Made by a program: the position numbers and the translations under genes. A DNA stretch of 64,000 bases from Adiantum capillus-veneris (Eukaryota; Streptophyta; Polypodiopsida; Polypodiales; Pteridaceae): contig CM043958.1 in NCBI GenBank assembly GCA_014529385.2, positions 80,320,025 through 80,384,024 on the forward strand, written 5' to 3'. The notes beneath the pieces are model-generated. The model saw only the letters and a list, made by a program, of their open reading frames with translations. It had not been told where the DNA came from and made no database searches. Position 1 is the stretch's first letter. The number at the start of each line of letters is the position of its first letter. Below are positions 11,901 through 25,583 of this stretch, one piece after another.

Positions 11901-14900
11901 TCGCGAATTACAGAACGTCTGTACAGGTGCAACGCCATCATATTTTGTTGTGCAAAGTCTTCCGAGTATGTTTTGCTTTATTTTTAATGCCTTTTATGTC
12001 ACTTGGGCCGCATCGGACGGGATCCCATAAGTTGGTGGGAACTCTTCTTTAAAAATAGGCCACTCGTCACGACTTTGTCAATCTGTAAAACTTCTTCTTC
12101 TACTTCTTTCTAGGAATTTGGCCCCTTGGCCGGCATCTGAAGGTTGGCTTCGTTCTTCAGTGGCTTGACACGTCAACAGTTTGTGACATGTTCTATTGTT
12201 CTATTACCAAGTTTTGCTAAGAGCTTTCCCATGATCAAGCGTGCATGGATTATCAATTCTCTTTCTTGAAAAATACTTCTTTTTACCTTCATCTTCCTCT
12301 TTCCCCGTAGTTCCTTTCTCCCTGTTGGGGTGTTTAGGGTTTAAGGAGGAGGGTTATACCATGGAATGTTGAAGAACATCATCTTCTTGATTCAAAAAGG
12401 CTCCGTAAGAGCACAAACATGTATTGTAACAAGCTCTTATTTGAGAGAATTATAATAGAAGTCCTTGACTTATCGATCTTAATTGGGTATTCTCTTTGAA
12501 ATATATACACAGAACAACGTATAAACTCCTTACTATCTTTCTCTTAAGAAAAACACTCTCCTTTCTTAATTGAATTCCACTAAATCTAAAAGTAAGTATT
12601 AGATTCCTTGAAATGTTTAAGTAAGCCTTGTAACATATAATGCATTTTTTATTATGTGTGTATAATGGACAATGCAATTTTATATTAAAACACAAAAAAA
12701 AGCGTGATTGTAGGTACTCATTTGGACCTCTTACGTGAACTACTCCCCATAACTCAAATTCCCCCTTCCCCCCGCCCTCCAAAAAAAAAAATTAGTAGGC
12801 CTTTGTAACTCCTCACCTTTTTTTTATAATAGCTTTTAATGATGTTTTCAATCGCCTTATTCCATTTTTCTCTCTCTTGTTGAAGGATGCTTGCTCATTA
12901 CTTACTTATGGTTTTTGGTAAGCCAAAATACAATCACTAATTTATATCTTTTTTATTTGTTTTCCTCATATCTTGATTTCCTTTTTGGAAAGCCATAGTG
13001 AAATCTCACCTTATTCAAAATAGAAATTTTAAAAATTTGACCTACTTCTCACATTTTTACACTAATTTACGTAACAATCGTAAGTTGTACGCTCTTTTTT
13101 CAAAAATTGATCATACAAAATATATTGTTCTTTCAAAAGAATCTATACTATATATTAAGGAGACTGGTTTTCCAGTGCCACGTGTCGCAATTTCAATTTC
13201 CTTTATCCGGCTACAGTGAGCACGCAGGGGGGGAGAGAGAAAGAGAGAGAGGCGGCCGAAGGCCGCCGGCCACACTAGTGTTCATAAGAGGTGGCACTCT
13301 TTGCTTGGTAGTTTTATTGCAGCATTTGATGAGAAATAAAGATTGTTGTCCACCTGCACACATTTTAAAAAGTGGTCAATTAATGACCGAGCCTCATGCA
13401 TGTCCACATGTGCACCAGTGTCACGTGACACATCCAACCCTATGTGTCAGTGGACAAGCTACACCATAACAAGGTTTCAATCAACTCCAGTCAGTCTAGA
13501 TTAGAAGTGATCTCGCACTTTTGTGAGTCTATTCGTAGACCGTGCATGCTCAGTCACTTAGTATAGATGCATATCCTCTAGTTGCACACAGCATGATCAT
13601 CAGTATTCCCATCAAAATCCATTAGAATCAATTAGGGGATTTTTCCAATGCATTTAGCCTATTTTAACTATTTTCGACATTTTCCACTTATTAATTTAAG
13701 TTACTTTCCAACAAAAGTAGGTAGGGCAATTTGGATAAGAAAATACATAAGCAAACCAAAGTTAGCACTAAATGGCAGATGAGCAAGGAGAACAGCAGGC
13801 CATTGGCAACAGGTCCCCCCTCTCTCAGCAAGACTCTCCAAGGACCCCCTTGGCGATTACACCCACACAGAACCCTAGCGTTTTTGCTTCATCACCAACC
13901 TCCCTCTTGCCTTGGCGTTTTCAGAAGAAACTTGACCGCAGCTCCCCTTTTTTACCTAGCGTTTGCAGCATCGCCAGCAGCCCCCCTGGCCTTGGCGTTT
14001 TCAGCAATTACATGGCCGAACCCCAACCTTGCACTTAGCGTTTTGCATCAGCGATAGCAGGCTCTGATATCTGGCGTTTTCAGCATCAATTTGCAGCACA
14101 TACAGCAGCGTTTTCAGCATTAAAACGCAGCAGCACGCCAGCGTTTTCGTCAGGCAAAATTCAGCAATCATCCATAGCAGATTTTTAGCAGATAGCGCTT
14201 TTGAACAGCAGTTAGATCCATCCCCATTTCAGCCCTATTGTCGTCATCGCCATCCCGGTCGTCGTCGACATAGCTTAGATCTGCATCAGTTTTATGCATC
14301 ATCATTGTACCCATTTGTGCAATCAATCGTAGACCACTCTTGCCAACGAGAGTGGGGCCTTCGGAGGAGGGTTTTACAACGTCTCTGGTGTCGTATCTCT
14401 CTTCTCTCTATCTCTCAGTCCCATACACTTGCACGCACATTGTCCACTCACTTTGTTCGTGATCATAGCACTTTCCATTAAGAACGGAGGGCTCTCCCTT
14501 CCATAAGAACTAAAAGGAACCTTGAGCAAAATATGGAACACTCATCTTGAGAAAGAACAACATTCATTCCGCTGCACCTAACATTGGTATCAGAGCTTTG
14601 GCAGTGTTCTGTATCACTCAAGGAAAGAACCACAAGAATCACAAGAATTTTTTTTTGCTTGTAGAGGTCGCCGAACCCAAGTTCGCTTGGGCATGTCGAT
14701 TCCTAATCGTGTTTTTGAAGAGTGACAGGAATCCCAGGAAAGAAGAGCTTGTCCAGCCTCCCCTTGTGTCTCTTTTCACTCATTAAGAGCGGACTGTGCA
14801 CTTAGCGCAAATCGACGTGAGGTGGGAAAAAGCAACCTTGGTGTGAGCGCAAGGCCCCCAAGGGGTGCGCCCGCGGAAAGGAGTAGAACTCAGGTGAAGA

Positions 14901-17900
14901 GAAGATCCTTCTCAAACACGGTTTGCAAGCGAAAGAAAACCTCAAGACCCTCAAGAACCCAAGTTCCTCGTGAACTTAAGAACCAAAGATTATAGTGCAT
15001 GGTCGTCACCCGAAGCGGAATGGATACTTCGCATACAGGTGATGAGCATGAGAGAGGCGACGAAGAATTTTCCCCACCAAGAGATTTTTCCGACCCTCCC
15101 CCTTCGCCATCTACGCCACAAAGAGTATCAAACCCTATGGAGGCAATGGTCAAGCAGATGATGGACATGATGGCCAAACAAGAAGAGACTCGCATGAACA
15201 TGGTGGCCCAACAACAAGAAGCTAATCGAATTGCGTTGGCACAACAAGAAGCAAATCGCCTTGCTTTAGAACGCGAGCGCGACGAACGAAAAGAAAGAAA
15301 AGAACAAAGAAAGGAGGAAGCGACAGCACGAAGCGCGGCCTTAGAGGCCGAGCGTGTAGCTCAAAGCGCGGCCTTGGAGGCCGAGCGTGAAGCTCAAAGA
15401 GTGGCCTTGGAGATCAAACATGAGGCTCAACGAGAACTACCCACTCAAGAATTGATTCGACAAGTACTTGCCTCGAAGTCCGAACCAGTCAAAGATCGTG
15501 GGAATTCATCAAGTGGCACAAGCCACGATGCGGATTCCAACCATCCAGTCACAGAGAAGTTGACTTTCAGTAAGTATGATGGTAAGGTGGATGCTACGGT
15601 TATTCATTCTTGGTTGCATCAATTTAATGCTTATTTTGCGACAACTAAGAAGACAAGGAATAGCAAGGTATTGACGGCAGCTATGTACCTTGCCGATGAT
15701 GCCATTAATTGGTACCACACATGGCAAGAGGCAAAGTTAGCCGCGCACCTGGAGGAGCCGACGAACTCACGCCCCTTTCCTTCAATTAGGTTGATTTCCA
15801 AGACAAGCTCAAGGCGCGGTTTATGCCACCTCAATACCTCGCACGATTGAAGGACGATTGGCGCGCTCTCAAGCAAAATGGTATGCCGATTATATCTTTT
15901 TCTAATCGTGTTTTGTAGCTGAGTACCCAATTACGCAACTCGGATGATGAACGCAAAGCGGCATTCATTTATGGATTGGACGAGTATATCAAGTACGATG
16001 TCGAGGTGCTCGATCCAATCGATCTCAACAAGGCGGTAGCAATTGCTCTCACACAAGAGATGAAACACAACAAGGGAAAGCCTAAGGAGAACAAGACTTC
16101 CACAAGTCCCTCGCTGACTTCTCAAAACGGTAAGAACGGTAAGAATGGTAAGAATGGTAACTCTTCTAACCAATCTTCCAACAGTCTCTTAGAAAAGAAT
16201 TCTTCCAATGAATCTAAGGGTAAGGCTAACACAATTGCTAAACCTAAGCTTACTCCATCTGAAAAGGTAGCACAAGGAATTGTAGGAGGATACATCACAT
16301 CGAAAGAGCAAAGCACTTATTCTAAGGAAGGTCGTTGTTTTCATTGTCACATTAAGGGTCACATAAAAAGAACATGTCCTAAGCTTGAGTCGAATGAATC
16401 TAAAGAATCCACAGAACCAACTTCCTCTGTCCATGCAATTAATGATAACACGAGTGTGCTCCAAGTTTCTTATGACCCTCCCATTGATGATCTTTGATTC
16501 TCTCATTAAATGTTATGGTCATATGACGGGGCAGCGTTTTGTCATATTGTTTGACCCAGGTAGTATGCATGATGTGATCAATCCCTCTCTTGTTGAGAGA
16601 GCCCGCCTAGAAGTTAGTCAAAGATCTCCAGCTTTGTTCCCGGTATGGACGCTCTCATCACGGAGGAGTGCCTTGATGTGTTGTTTGCAATTCAACAAGC
16701 TGCCTTCACTAGAAGATTTGTTGTCTCTCCTCTCTCAGGATGTGATATGATTTTGGGGATTCGATGGTTTCGTGATTCTAACCCTCTCATTGATTGAGAG
16801 GCTAACACTTTCACTCTCAATGCCAAAAGTGATTCTCCCATTGTCATTCATGGAGAGGACATTGTTTATTCTCCATCTCTCATTGCTAATATGCATGACA
16901 AGATTGAACGGATTCATGCGACGGAGACTCTCTGTCTCTTTTTCTCCAACGTATGACACACAGGATTTGCATGATTGTGAGCAGCATTATGATTTGATTG
17001 ACAATGATCAGCATGATGATTTGGATGATAAAGACAAGCATGATGATTTGCATGATCAAGATGTGATTTCTCACAAGCATGATGAGTTGCATGAAGAAGA
17101 TGTGATTATTCACAAGGATGATGTGTTAGTTGATGCTTTTTCTAGCAAAGCTAACCTCGTTGCAGATTCGATCAATCACGAAGAACCGATCTTGGCTCTC
17201 GAGCCTAGATCCAAAGAACCCCCTCAGGAAGAAGCGATCTTGGCTCTCGAGCCTAGGTCCAAAGAACCCTCACAGGAAGTATTATGTGTTCGCATGATTA
17301 GTACGCACGCATTGTTCGAGTGTTTCATTCGTGATCGTTTCCTGTATTTTAGTCAGCATCTTTATGTGATCCCTTTTCCTAGGCATGACATATTGTATGT
17401 TGAGCACGTTTCTCTCATGGATAAGCACGAATCTATGTGGATTTCTCATGAAAAGCTGAAAAGTATGTATGTAAGGAAGTCACATTCCATGTCTCTTCCT
17501 TGGCATGACACATTTGTAGAAAGAGCATAGGAAAGTATGAGCACCAAGCATGAGCATTTCCATTGTGAATTGCCACAATTGATTGCTCTAGATCATAAGA
17601 GAAAGATTCGATCTCATTGTTTGCATGTATGTGGTGAAAGGTTTGGCATTCCGTCTATTGGTTCATTTACATTGCAAGCACAGTCTTTAGAGAAGACAAG
17701 ATTTTTTCCACTCACTTTACATGGAATAGGTATGTTCATGGTTTTGTGTTGGAAATGGTTTCAGGAATTTTCAGCCATGGAGATTCTTGAAGAAGAAAGA
17801 AGCATGACTCTCGACGTAGTTGAAGCATTGAATGCGCCACAAAAGACTTTGTCGCTTTCGACGCGGCCCAAAGAAGCAAGCGTTGCAGACGTTTATGAAG

Positions 17901-19364
17901 TTCAAGTATCGCACGACCCACACATCAGAGTGGGCCGGCGAAGAGTCCCTTCTAGGATTCCGGATGCTACGGGCGATCTCTCTCGACGCCATACAGTTTG
18001 GTACCAGTACCTCACTTTAAAAAGAAGAGGATGTCACGTGACACATCCAACCCTATGTGTCCGTGGACAAGCTACACCATAACAGGGTTTCCGTCAAGTC
18101 CAATCAGTCTAAATTAGAAGTGATCTGGCACTTTTGTGAGTCTATTCGTAGACCGTGCATGCTTAGTCACTTAGTATAGATGCATATCCTCTAGTTGCAC
18201 ACAGCATGTTGTATTCCCATCAAAATCCATTAGAATCAGTTAGGGGATTTTTCCAGTGCATTTAGCCTATTTTACCTATTTTTGACATTTTTCACTTATT
18301 AATTTAAGTTACTTTCCAACAAAAGTAGGTAGGGCAATTTGGGGAAGAAAATACATAAGCAAACCAAAGTTAGAACTAAATGGCAGATGAGCAAGGAGAA
18401 TAGCAAGCCATTGGCGACAGGTTCCCCCCTCTTAGCAAGACTCTCCAAGGACCCCCTTGGCAATTACACCCACACATAACCCTAGCGTTTTTGCTTCATC
18501 GCCAACCTCCCTCTTGCCTTGGCGTTTTCAAAAGAAACTTGACCGCAGCCCCCCTTGACCGTAGCCCCGCATCGATAGCAGGCACTGATATCTGGAGTTT
18601 TCAGCATCAATTCGCAGCAGATACAGCAGCGTTTTCAGCATCAATTTGCAGCACATACAGCAGCGTTTTCAGCATTAAAACGCAGCAGCAGGCCAGCGTT
18701 TTCGTCAGGCAAAATTCAGCGATCATCCATAGCAGATTTTCGGCAGATAGTGTTTTTGGACAGCAGTTAGATCCATCCCCATTTCAGCCCTATTGTCGTC
18801 ATCGCCATCCCGGTCGTCGTCGACATAGCTTAGATCTGCATCAGTTTTATGCATCATCATTGTACCTGTTTGTGCAATCAATCGTAGACCACTCTCGCCA
18901 ACAAGAGTGGGGCCTTCGGAGGAGGGTTTTACGTCTCTGGTGCGTATCTCTCTTCTCTCTATCTCTCAGTCCCATACACTTGCACGCACAATGTCCACTC
19001 ACTTTGTTCGTGATCATAGCACTTTCCATTAAGAACGGAAGGCTCTCCCTTCCAAAAGAACTAAAAGGAACCTTGAGCAAAATATGGAACACTCGTCTTG
19101 AGAAAGAACAACATTCATTCCGCTGCACCTAACAACCAGCTATTTCTCTTTTATGCAACTATGCAAGGCCTTTTGACATAGTTACATTAATAAGATCTTA
19201 TTGATAACATCAATAAGCATAGTTGCATCAACTATGCTTCGCGTGACTACAACATTAGTCTCGCTACATCTCACTGCATCTCACTTTTTGTCTTGATCCC
19301 TCTCCGTGCATCTCACTTCTTCTTGTCTTGATCCCCTTTGCAAAGTTTTACTTATTTCAATTTG

Positions 19365-19448
<84 letters not shown>

Positions 19449-19490
19449 TTGTCTTGATCCCCTTTGCAAAGTTTTACTTATTTCAATTTG

Positions 19491-19572
<82 letters not shown>

Positions 19573-20942
19573 AAAGGGTCTCCGCTTCCCAAGAGCCTCC
19601 CCACTAAGAAGGATAACGGTCATCTCATCAATGTTCAACGGCGGGTCGATATCGTTAATGGTGGAGTTGAATTGGTTTAGCCATCGCCCCCTAGGACCAT
19701 CAAGCATCGAGCAGCTCATCAGCAAATGCGAAAGCGGTCTATCCTCTAATTGGGAGCGGGAGCACAGTGGACAAACATTGTGTCTGCGCATCCAACTATC
19801 AACCAAAATCAACCAACCTATCCTCGCGAGAATTAACGCTCTCTCCTCTCTCTCTGCAACACTGCTTCTATTGAGCTCCAAAAGGTATCCACGTGTTTGT
19901 TCATAGCGGACCATCTTATAGGGTTCCAACGCGGCACGAGTGCCTCTCGTCCCACTTGTCCCACGTGTGGTAGCGAACTAAGCTAATGTGAATCGCACAG
20001 ATACATTTATTCATCCAATTTCGGGTTCGGGTCGTCCAAATCCACTTCTTGAACGCTTGGTTCTTAGCACCCCCTAACGAGACAATCACATAACCCAAAC
20101 GAGATAATGCTTTTATTCCCTTCTCACTCATATGGCCTAGTCACAAAGAGGTATTTGACTGCTCGGGTATACATATAACATTATTCTTAAGACTAACAAC
20201 ATATAGAGTGTAAAGAGTTTCAGGTTTGAAACCCTTTGCCACAATCAAAGAATCCTTTGATAGCTTCCAGGAAGAACCTCCAAAAGAGATGCTACCCTCA
20301 TCATAAAGTTGCCAAGTGCTAATCAAACTTTTTGCCAACTTTGGAATGTGCCTCTTATTCTTGAAAGTGAAGTTACAGTCATTAGCAAACTGCAATTGCA
20401 CATCACCAATGCCCATCATGTCACACACATAATTGTTTCCAAGACGGACCACACCTTTTCTTGGAGTATCATAAGTAGAAAACCATTCTTTGCATGAACT
20501 AACATGAAATGATGCACCAGAATCAATGATCCAGTTTTGAAATGTAGTACTAGAACTTACAACTAAAACATCATAGTCAAGAGATGATAAGAACAACACA
20601 TCCCCATGTGATTCCATTGTGTTTGCTTCTTCAATCTTCACACACGAAGCTTTTTGTTCACCTTTGTCTTGAACTTGCTTACCTTTAACTTTCCTTTGCT
20701 CTCTCTTTCATCTAAAACAATCCTTTCGTATATGACCACTATCACAAAGTGATGACGTGTCTGCTCGGGAGCAGAGCTGCTGAAAACTCTAATTTTGCAA
20801 ACCCTAACCCTAACCCTAAAAGGCAGCAGGGCTGAATCACGTGAAATGCGCAACATGCTGACGTGGCACCGTATAGTAGTCCCGAAAAAAGCAACGGGTT
20901 CTGCGTTGGGGAAAATCTGCTTTTGCTCTACGCAAGTTGCAA

Positions 20943-20997
<55 letters not shown>

Positions 20998-23900
20998 TGC
21001 TTTATTTTAAAAACTCAAGAGAGTTTGAGAGAGGAGAGAGCCTTTGCTTTTATTTAGGTTCTTGATTGGAAGCTTTTGGGGCTCTGCTTTTGGCATCCCT
21101 TGTAATTTAAATATGTGGTTTGGGCTCCCACTTTGCAGAGCATCTGGACGCAGAGTCTGAGAGTGAGACCCGATCCACTCTTGTACTTTGAACACTGATT
21201 AATACATAAAGAAATACCGGAAGGGGCGCCAATCTTTGGGGCCAATATCTCTAGGCACGGAACTCCGCCGGGCCAGTGCAAATCTATTGTAATCTGTGAG
21301 TTGTTTTACTGGCAATTCAAGCATGGCAAGTACTAGGCAACCACACCAAGGGGCAATGCTTGCATGGCAAGTACATGGCAGTCCCAAAACTGCCATTGTC
21401 AGCAAGGGTGACCACATACAAAGGCACTTATAGTTGGGGAACTGGCCATTTGTCCAAAACAGCCCATTAGAGGCTCAGCTAGCAGAAGAAAGTGCACACA
21501 TTTGGCACTCGGGCTATGTGTAAACACACACACACACACACATCTCCATTGAAAGGGCTGATTTAGCCATTGTAGGGTCCTTCTAGCACACACTCTCTCT
21601 CGGTATACTCTCACAGAAGGCGCCTTCTCTCATGAGCATTGTATTGTAACACTTTAAATGAATAAAGGAAATACCGAAAGGGGCGCCTATTCAAGGGCCA
21701 GTACGCATAGGGGAGGAGCTCCGCCTCTCTATCTCTCATCTTTATATCTCTCAATTACTATGTTTTATATCGACATTATCAAGTGCTGATTTTCTGATTT
21801 TACCAGCTGAAGATAGCTGTCCCGCACCGCCCACGCCCTAGGCAATAGGCCAGCCGATTATAGAAGACCTTAAAAGACTAACAAACCCATTAGTAACAAC
21901 CTTAAGAACAAGATTGTCACTAAAATTACAATGGGTGAGTCGAAAAACTTTGAGGCCCCCTCAATCCTGGTGTGTGGCAATGAATTCCTCTAAAGTGGAG
22001 CCTTGTTTCAAGGAGCTCAGTCGTTGACATGCGGCATTCGCAAGAGCTTTCACACACTTATGTATCATAAAGGGCATCAGGTTGTTGGGTTAGCTTAGCC
22101 CTAAGGCTTTATTCTTGGCTGTACCACTTATTTGCTAAGCTCTCCAAGGTAGAGGGAACGTGGTCCTAGTCCACAAAGTCAAAAGGTCTCTGAAGTTTGA
22201 ACACATCACGTCCAAATACTACTAGATAATGAACTTTGAAACACATCATGTCCATAATCCGACCAACAACAATGGAATGGTGCACTCATCCATGATACGT
22301 CTGATTCGTTCCCTGCCAGATGCAGGTGCCTTGAACTCCACCCCACGGGTTCAAATATCGATAACTTGAACTCCAACACAAGGGTCCAAATTATTTATAG
22401 GGAGCACTGCTTGCCTCTCTTTGTCATTCACAAGCCTCTCTCTCATTGCAGCTAGTGGCGCACGTGACTAGAAGGGGGGAGCCCTTGTCAGTGTAGTAGT
22501 CACCACACCAGCAGTCTCTTTGTTGTCCTTCCCTGAGTCACTATCACTGCTTTCCTCATTATGCTTGCTTTTGCCTTTGTCCTTTGTAGAGCCTCTGTCT
22601 TTGCCTTTGGATCTGCAATCTCTAGACAAATGACCACGCTTTCCACAGTTGTAACACCGGCTATTGGTCTTCTTTCTCGAATCCAAAGCGGCAAGTGCTT
22701 CCACACCTTTGCCAGAAATCTGAATTTTGCCTTGAGTTATTAACACGGCTTCCTCCTCAATGAGAAAAAAGAGCTGAGATCATCAAATTCCAGCATTTCC
22801 TTCGTGTTTTGTAGGCGAAGTGTCCTAGACACCGTTTCGTACACCTTAGGCAATTTCGTGAGTACCAAAGCAGCTAATTGAGTACTGGTCAATGCACTTT
22901 TCATAGCCAATAGTTGATCATGAATAACTTCAGCCTTCATTAGAAATGATTGCATGTAACTTCCAGGGGGAAACTTGATGGCAAATAATTGTCCAAGAAG
23001 GGTGACTGCTCGCATCGTAGAATCCCAATCAAGCATTCTAACGAGCTTGAACCACATATCATTGACAGTTCAAAGTCTGAATGGCTGGAGAAATTTCCTG
23101 TTTGAGAGATTCCGCAATGACCGACATTGCCTTCGCATTAAACGCATCCCAATTGACACACGATTTTAGATACTCGTCATCTTAAAGGCGAGTGTACCTG
23201 TTGTTGGGATCCCTCGTAGGACCGGGGCTCTGAACCGTCAACTATGTCCAAAAGCCTTTCCACGTGAACCGGAGCCGCATAATCAAGTTCCAATGGGCCT
23301 AGTTATCGTCGATCAATTTGTCCTTGGCACTCGAGCAAGGGCAGGAAGTTTGCTTCCTTCTCGTACTCCAAAAGGAGGTGCAACGAAGGAGTTTATGAAT
23401 TTAGCTCGGATCTAGTACTCCGCACAAACACAAGGGACACTTTACTTCACTTAAAAGAACTGAACTGAGCTGAACTAAATGAAAGAAAGAGACGCATAAG
23501 AGAGAGAGAAAAGTGACGACACCAAAGTCAAGTCGTCCGAAACCCTCAAGGGCCCCCTTACTTTGTTGCCAGAGCAAGTACTTTCTTTATTCTTGCACAA
23601 TGTTGATACAATGACTAAATGTTGAGATGCTGATGTGGTATTGATACTAGGTACTGGGTACTAATGGTATCGCAAGGTACTAAGGTACTGAGAGGTTTCA
23701 TGTCGACGATGATGATGACGGCGGCGGGTGATGTTGGGTCCATGTCGACGACGAAGTACTGATGGGTCTCTGTCGACGACAAGGTACTGATGGGTCTATG
23801 TCGACGACAATGACGACAACGACGACGAGGTTCTTGACGGGTCTATGGATTTATGTTGACGACGAGGTTCTTAACGCGTCTGTGGATCCTTATGCCGAGC

Positions 23901-25537
23901 CAAGGCACAAGGGGTACTAGGTGCTGGGGTACTGTGTCGACGATGGTGACGACGACGGGTCTGTGATTGAATGCCGGATCTGCTAGCACTGTCGATGGCT
24001 TGGGTCTGCAAACACGACGAGGCTAGCGGTTGAAAGCTATCGCCGAGGACGACAACGGCTGAAATCTGATGGCGCTCTAAGCTGAAAACGCTGGCTGTCT
24101 TGGGCTGAAAACGTTGGCCTTCCTGCTGAGAAAACGCTAGGAAACTCTTGGCTATTACGGCACGGCTTGGTGCTCCTGCCAATCCCCAAGGTGTTCTGCT
24201 TCTACAAGCGCTCGTATGGCTGCGCTTTATAGATGACAAAAGGCTGGGTCGAGCAAGCAACAATAGGCAGCCCCATGACCAGGCAATTTATAAGCTGAAA
24301 AATAACTCATTAAAAAATGCCAAGTCAAGAGGTGGTTCACGCGGTAGAAAATGCTCATGCTAAAAGAGGGTATGCAACTATGACTCGCTTGGGCATGCAC
24401 GTCTTGCTGGAGGATCACAAAGTGCCATGCTAGGTCCTAAGCTCAGACTCATGCTAGACTGTAGCAGAAGCATGTCCACATAGCACAAGTGAAGTGCGCA
24501 CGTGACATCCCCCCTGTTGAAGGGTGAGGCACAATTGCCAAACTTCTATCTTGGGACTTTTTTGTACTTCTGATGCTGACTGCTTCTGATGCTTGTGGAT
24601 GCATAAACAATGAAAACTCCTCCAAACTCGTGGGTACTGCGGATGTAGGTCCTGTTGCGATGTAGACACTGACCAGCCGAGTTGCTAGGTAGCCTTAATA
24701 CTGTTGCAGAATACCAACCTTCATGCTAACTCTGCCATGCAAGCAAGTGCTACCACTCGAATAGTCCGATCGTGAAAACATTGCAAGTAAAGCTGAAAGG
24801 AAGGGTGTTCAGAGGTATTTCCAAGGGTTTCTTGTCAACGCAAAAGAGGCTTAGGGATCCTGTCTCCAATTGTTCAGTATAAAGCCAGATTTACCCCTTG
24901 TAATTTTATGTGTTAAAAACGCACATTTGTAAGGCCCCCATTATGAGGAGAAGCCACGTGCGTGAAGAAAAATCACTCGCCGGAAACCAAAATTTTCATT
25001 GCAAGTCTCGAGCAAAGCGGCAAGTCTCAAGACTGGCTTCGACGGAATATTCCTTTTTCACCGGAATTTTATGGCCGGACGACGGCCGAAAAGTGGTCGA
25101 AAATGGCTGGAACCTTGGCCAATGGTTGATAGTCAATGGCCAATGGCCGATGGGTGGAAGTCTTTGGCGGTGGCCGATTTTAAATCGGACTTGTCTTTCT
25201 AAGGACGGCCACATATGGGTGCATTGAAGAGTCCAACTTGGACTTGTCTACACAAGGGCGGCTACACACAGCTGCCTCTAATGAAAGAGGGCAATCCTTT
25301 TGGCCTTTAAAAGGAGGCCTTTTCTACAAACAAAAACGGATTGAACAGGTGAAGCATTGTGATGCATTGTGAAGTTGATGCAACAAGATGAACGTGAGGT
25401 GGTGAGTGTGAAGCAAGGCGGTAGCTCCAAAAGGGTATAATCCCTTTGTAACTTACTTATTGTTTGAAGTACTAAAGCCATTGAGTGGCTACTTTCCCGT
25501 GGATGTAGCCCACATTGGGTGTACCACGTATGTCGTG

Positions 25538-25583
<46 letters not shown>

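Larger units (their letters stand above)
8240..12188 (-). mobile_element. Composite LTR retroelement with TGTTC target duplication
   Basis: The element is bounded by TGTCAC...TGACA and flanked by TGTTC at 8235-8239 and 12189-12193, a perfect 5-bp duplication inside a copia relic. The LTR at 8240-8833 is preceded on the minus strand by a polypurine tract (AAGAAGGGGGGA, 8845-8834), so it is the 3' LTR. The LTR at 11697-12188 is the 5' copy but lacks its U5 end, where it joins an opposite-strand gypsy gag piece. No RT, integrase or protease is seen inside. The interior holds a tandem motif (9190-9480), a plus-strand gypsy LTR tail (to 10615) and the 11032-11693 ORF. This suggests a rearranged, non-autonomous element. 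Confidence 0.75.
13419..19134 (+). mobile_element. Complete non-autonomous Ty3/gypsy element, TSD ACCAG
   Basis: 5,716 bp with LTRs at 13419-14583 and 18032-19134, both TGTCACGTGACACATCC...CCTAACA. It is flanked by ACCAG at 13414-13418 and 19135-19139. A TGGTATCAGAGC primer-binding site follows the 5' LTR and a purine tract (AAAAAGAAGAGGA, about 18019-18031) precedes the 3' LTR. The interior codes a gypsy-type Gag, a retropepsin-like remnant and a His/Asp-rich ORF. No reverse transcriptase, RNase H or integrase signature is present, so it would need proteins supplied in trans. Confidence 0.88.

Noticed and set aside
19281-19929. Long Ser/Leu and Arg/Glu frames over the CT repeats
   Set aside because: They are translations of (CT)n/(GA)n and carry no other coding signal. 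The same holds for frames at 33078, 36488, 40009, 42466, 55374 and 56700.
20800-20822. AACCCTAACCCTAACCCTAAA, telomere-like
   Set aside because: Only three units, inside an LTR-like region. It is too short to call an interstitial telomere, and it also matches common plant telo-box words.
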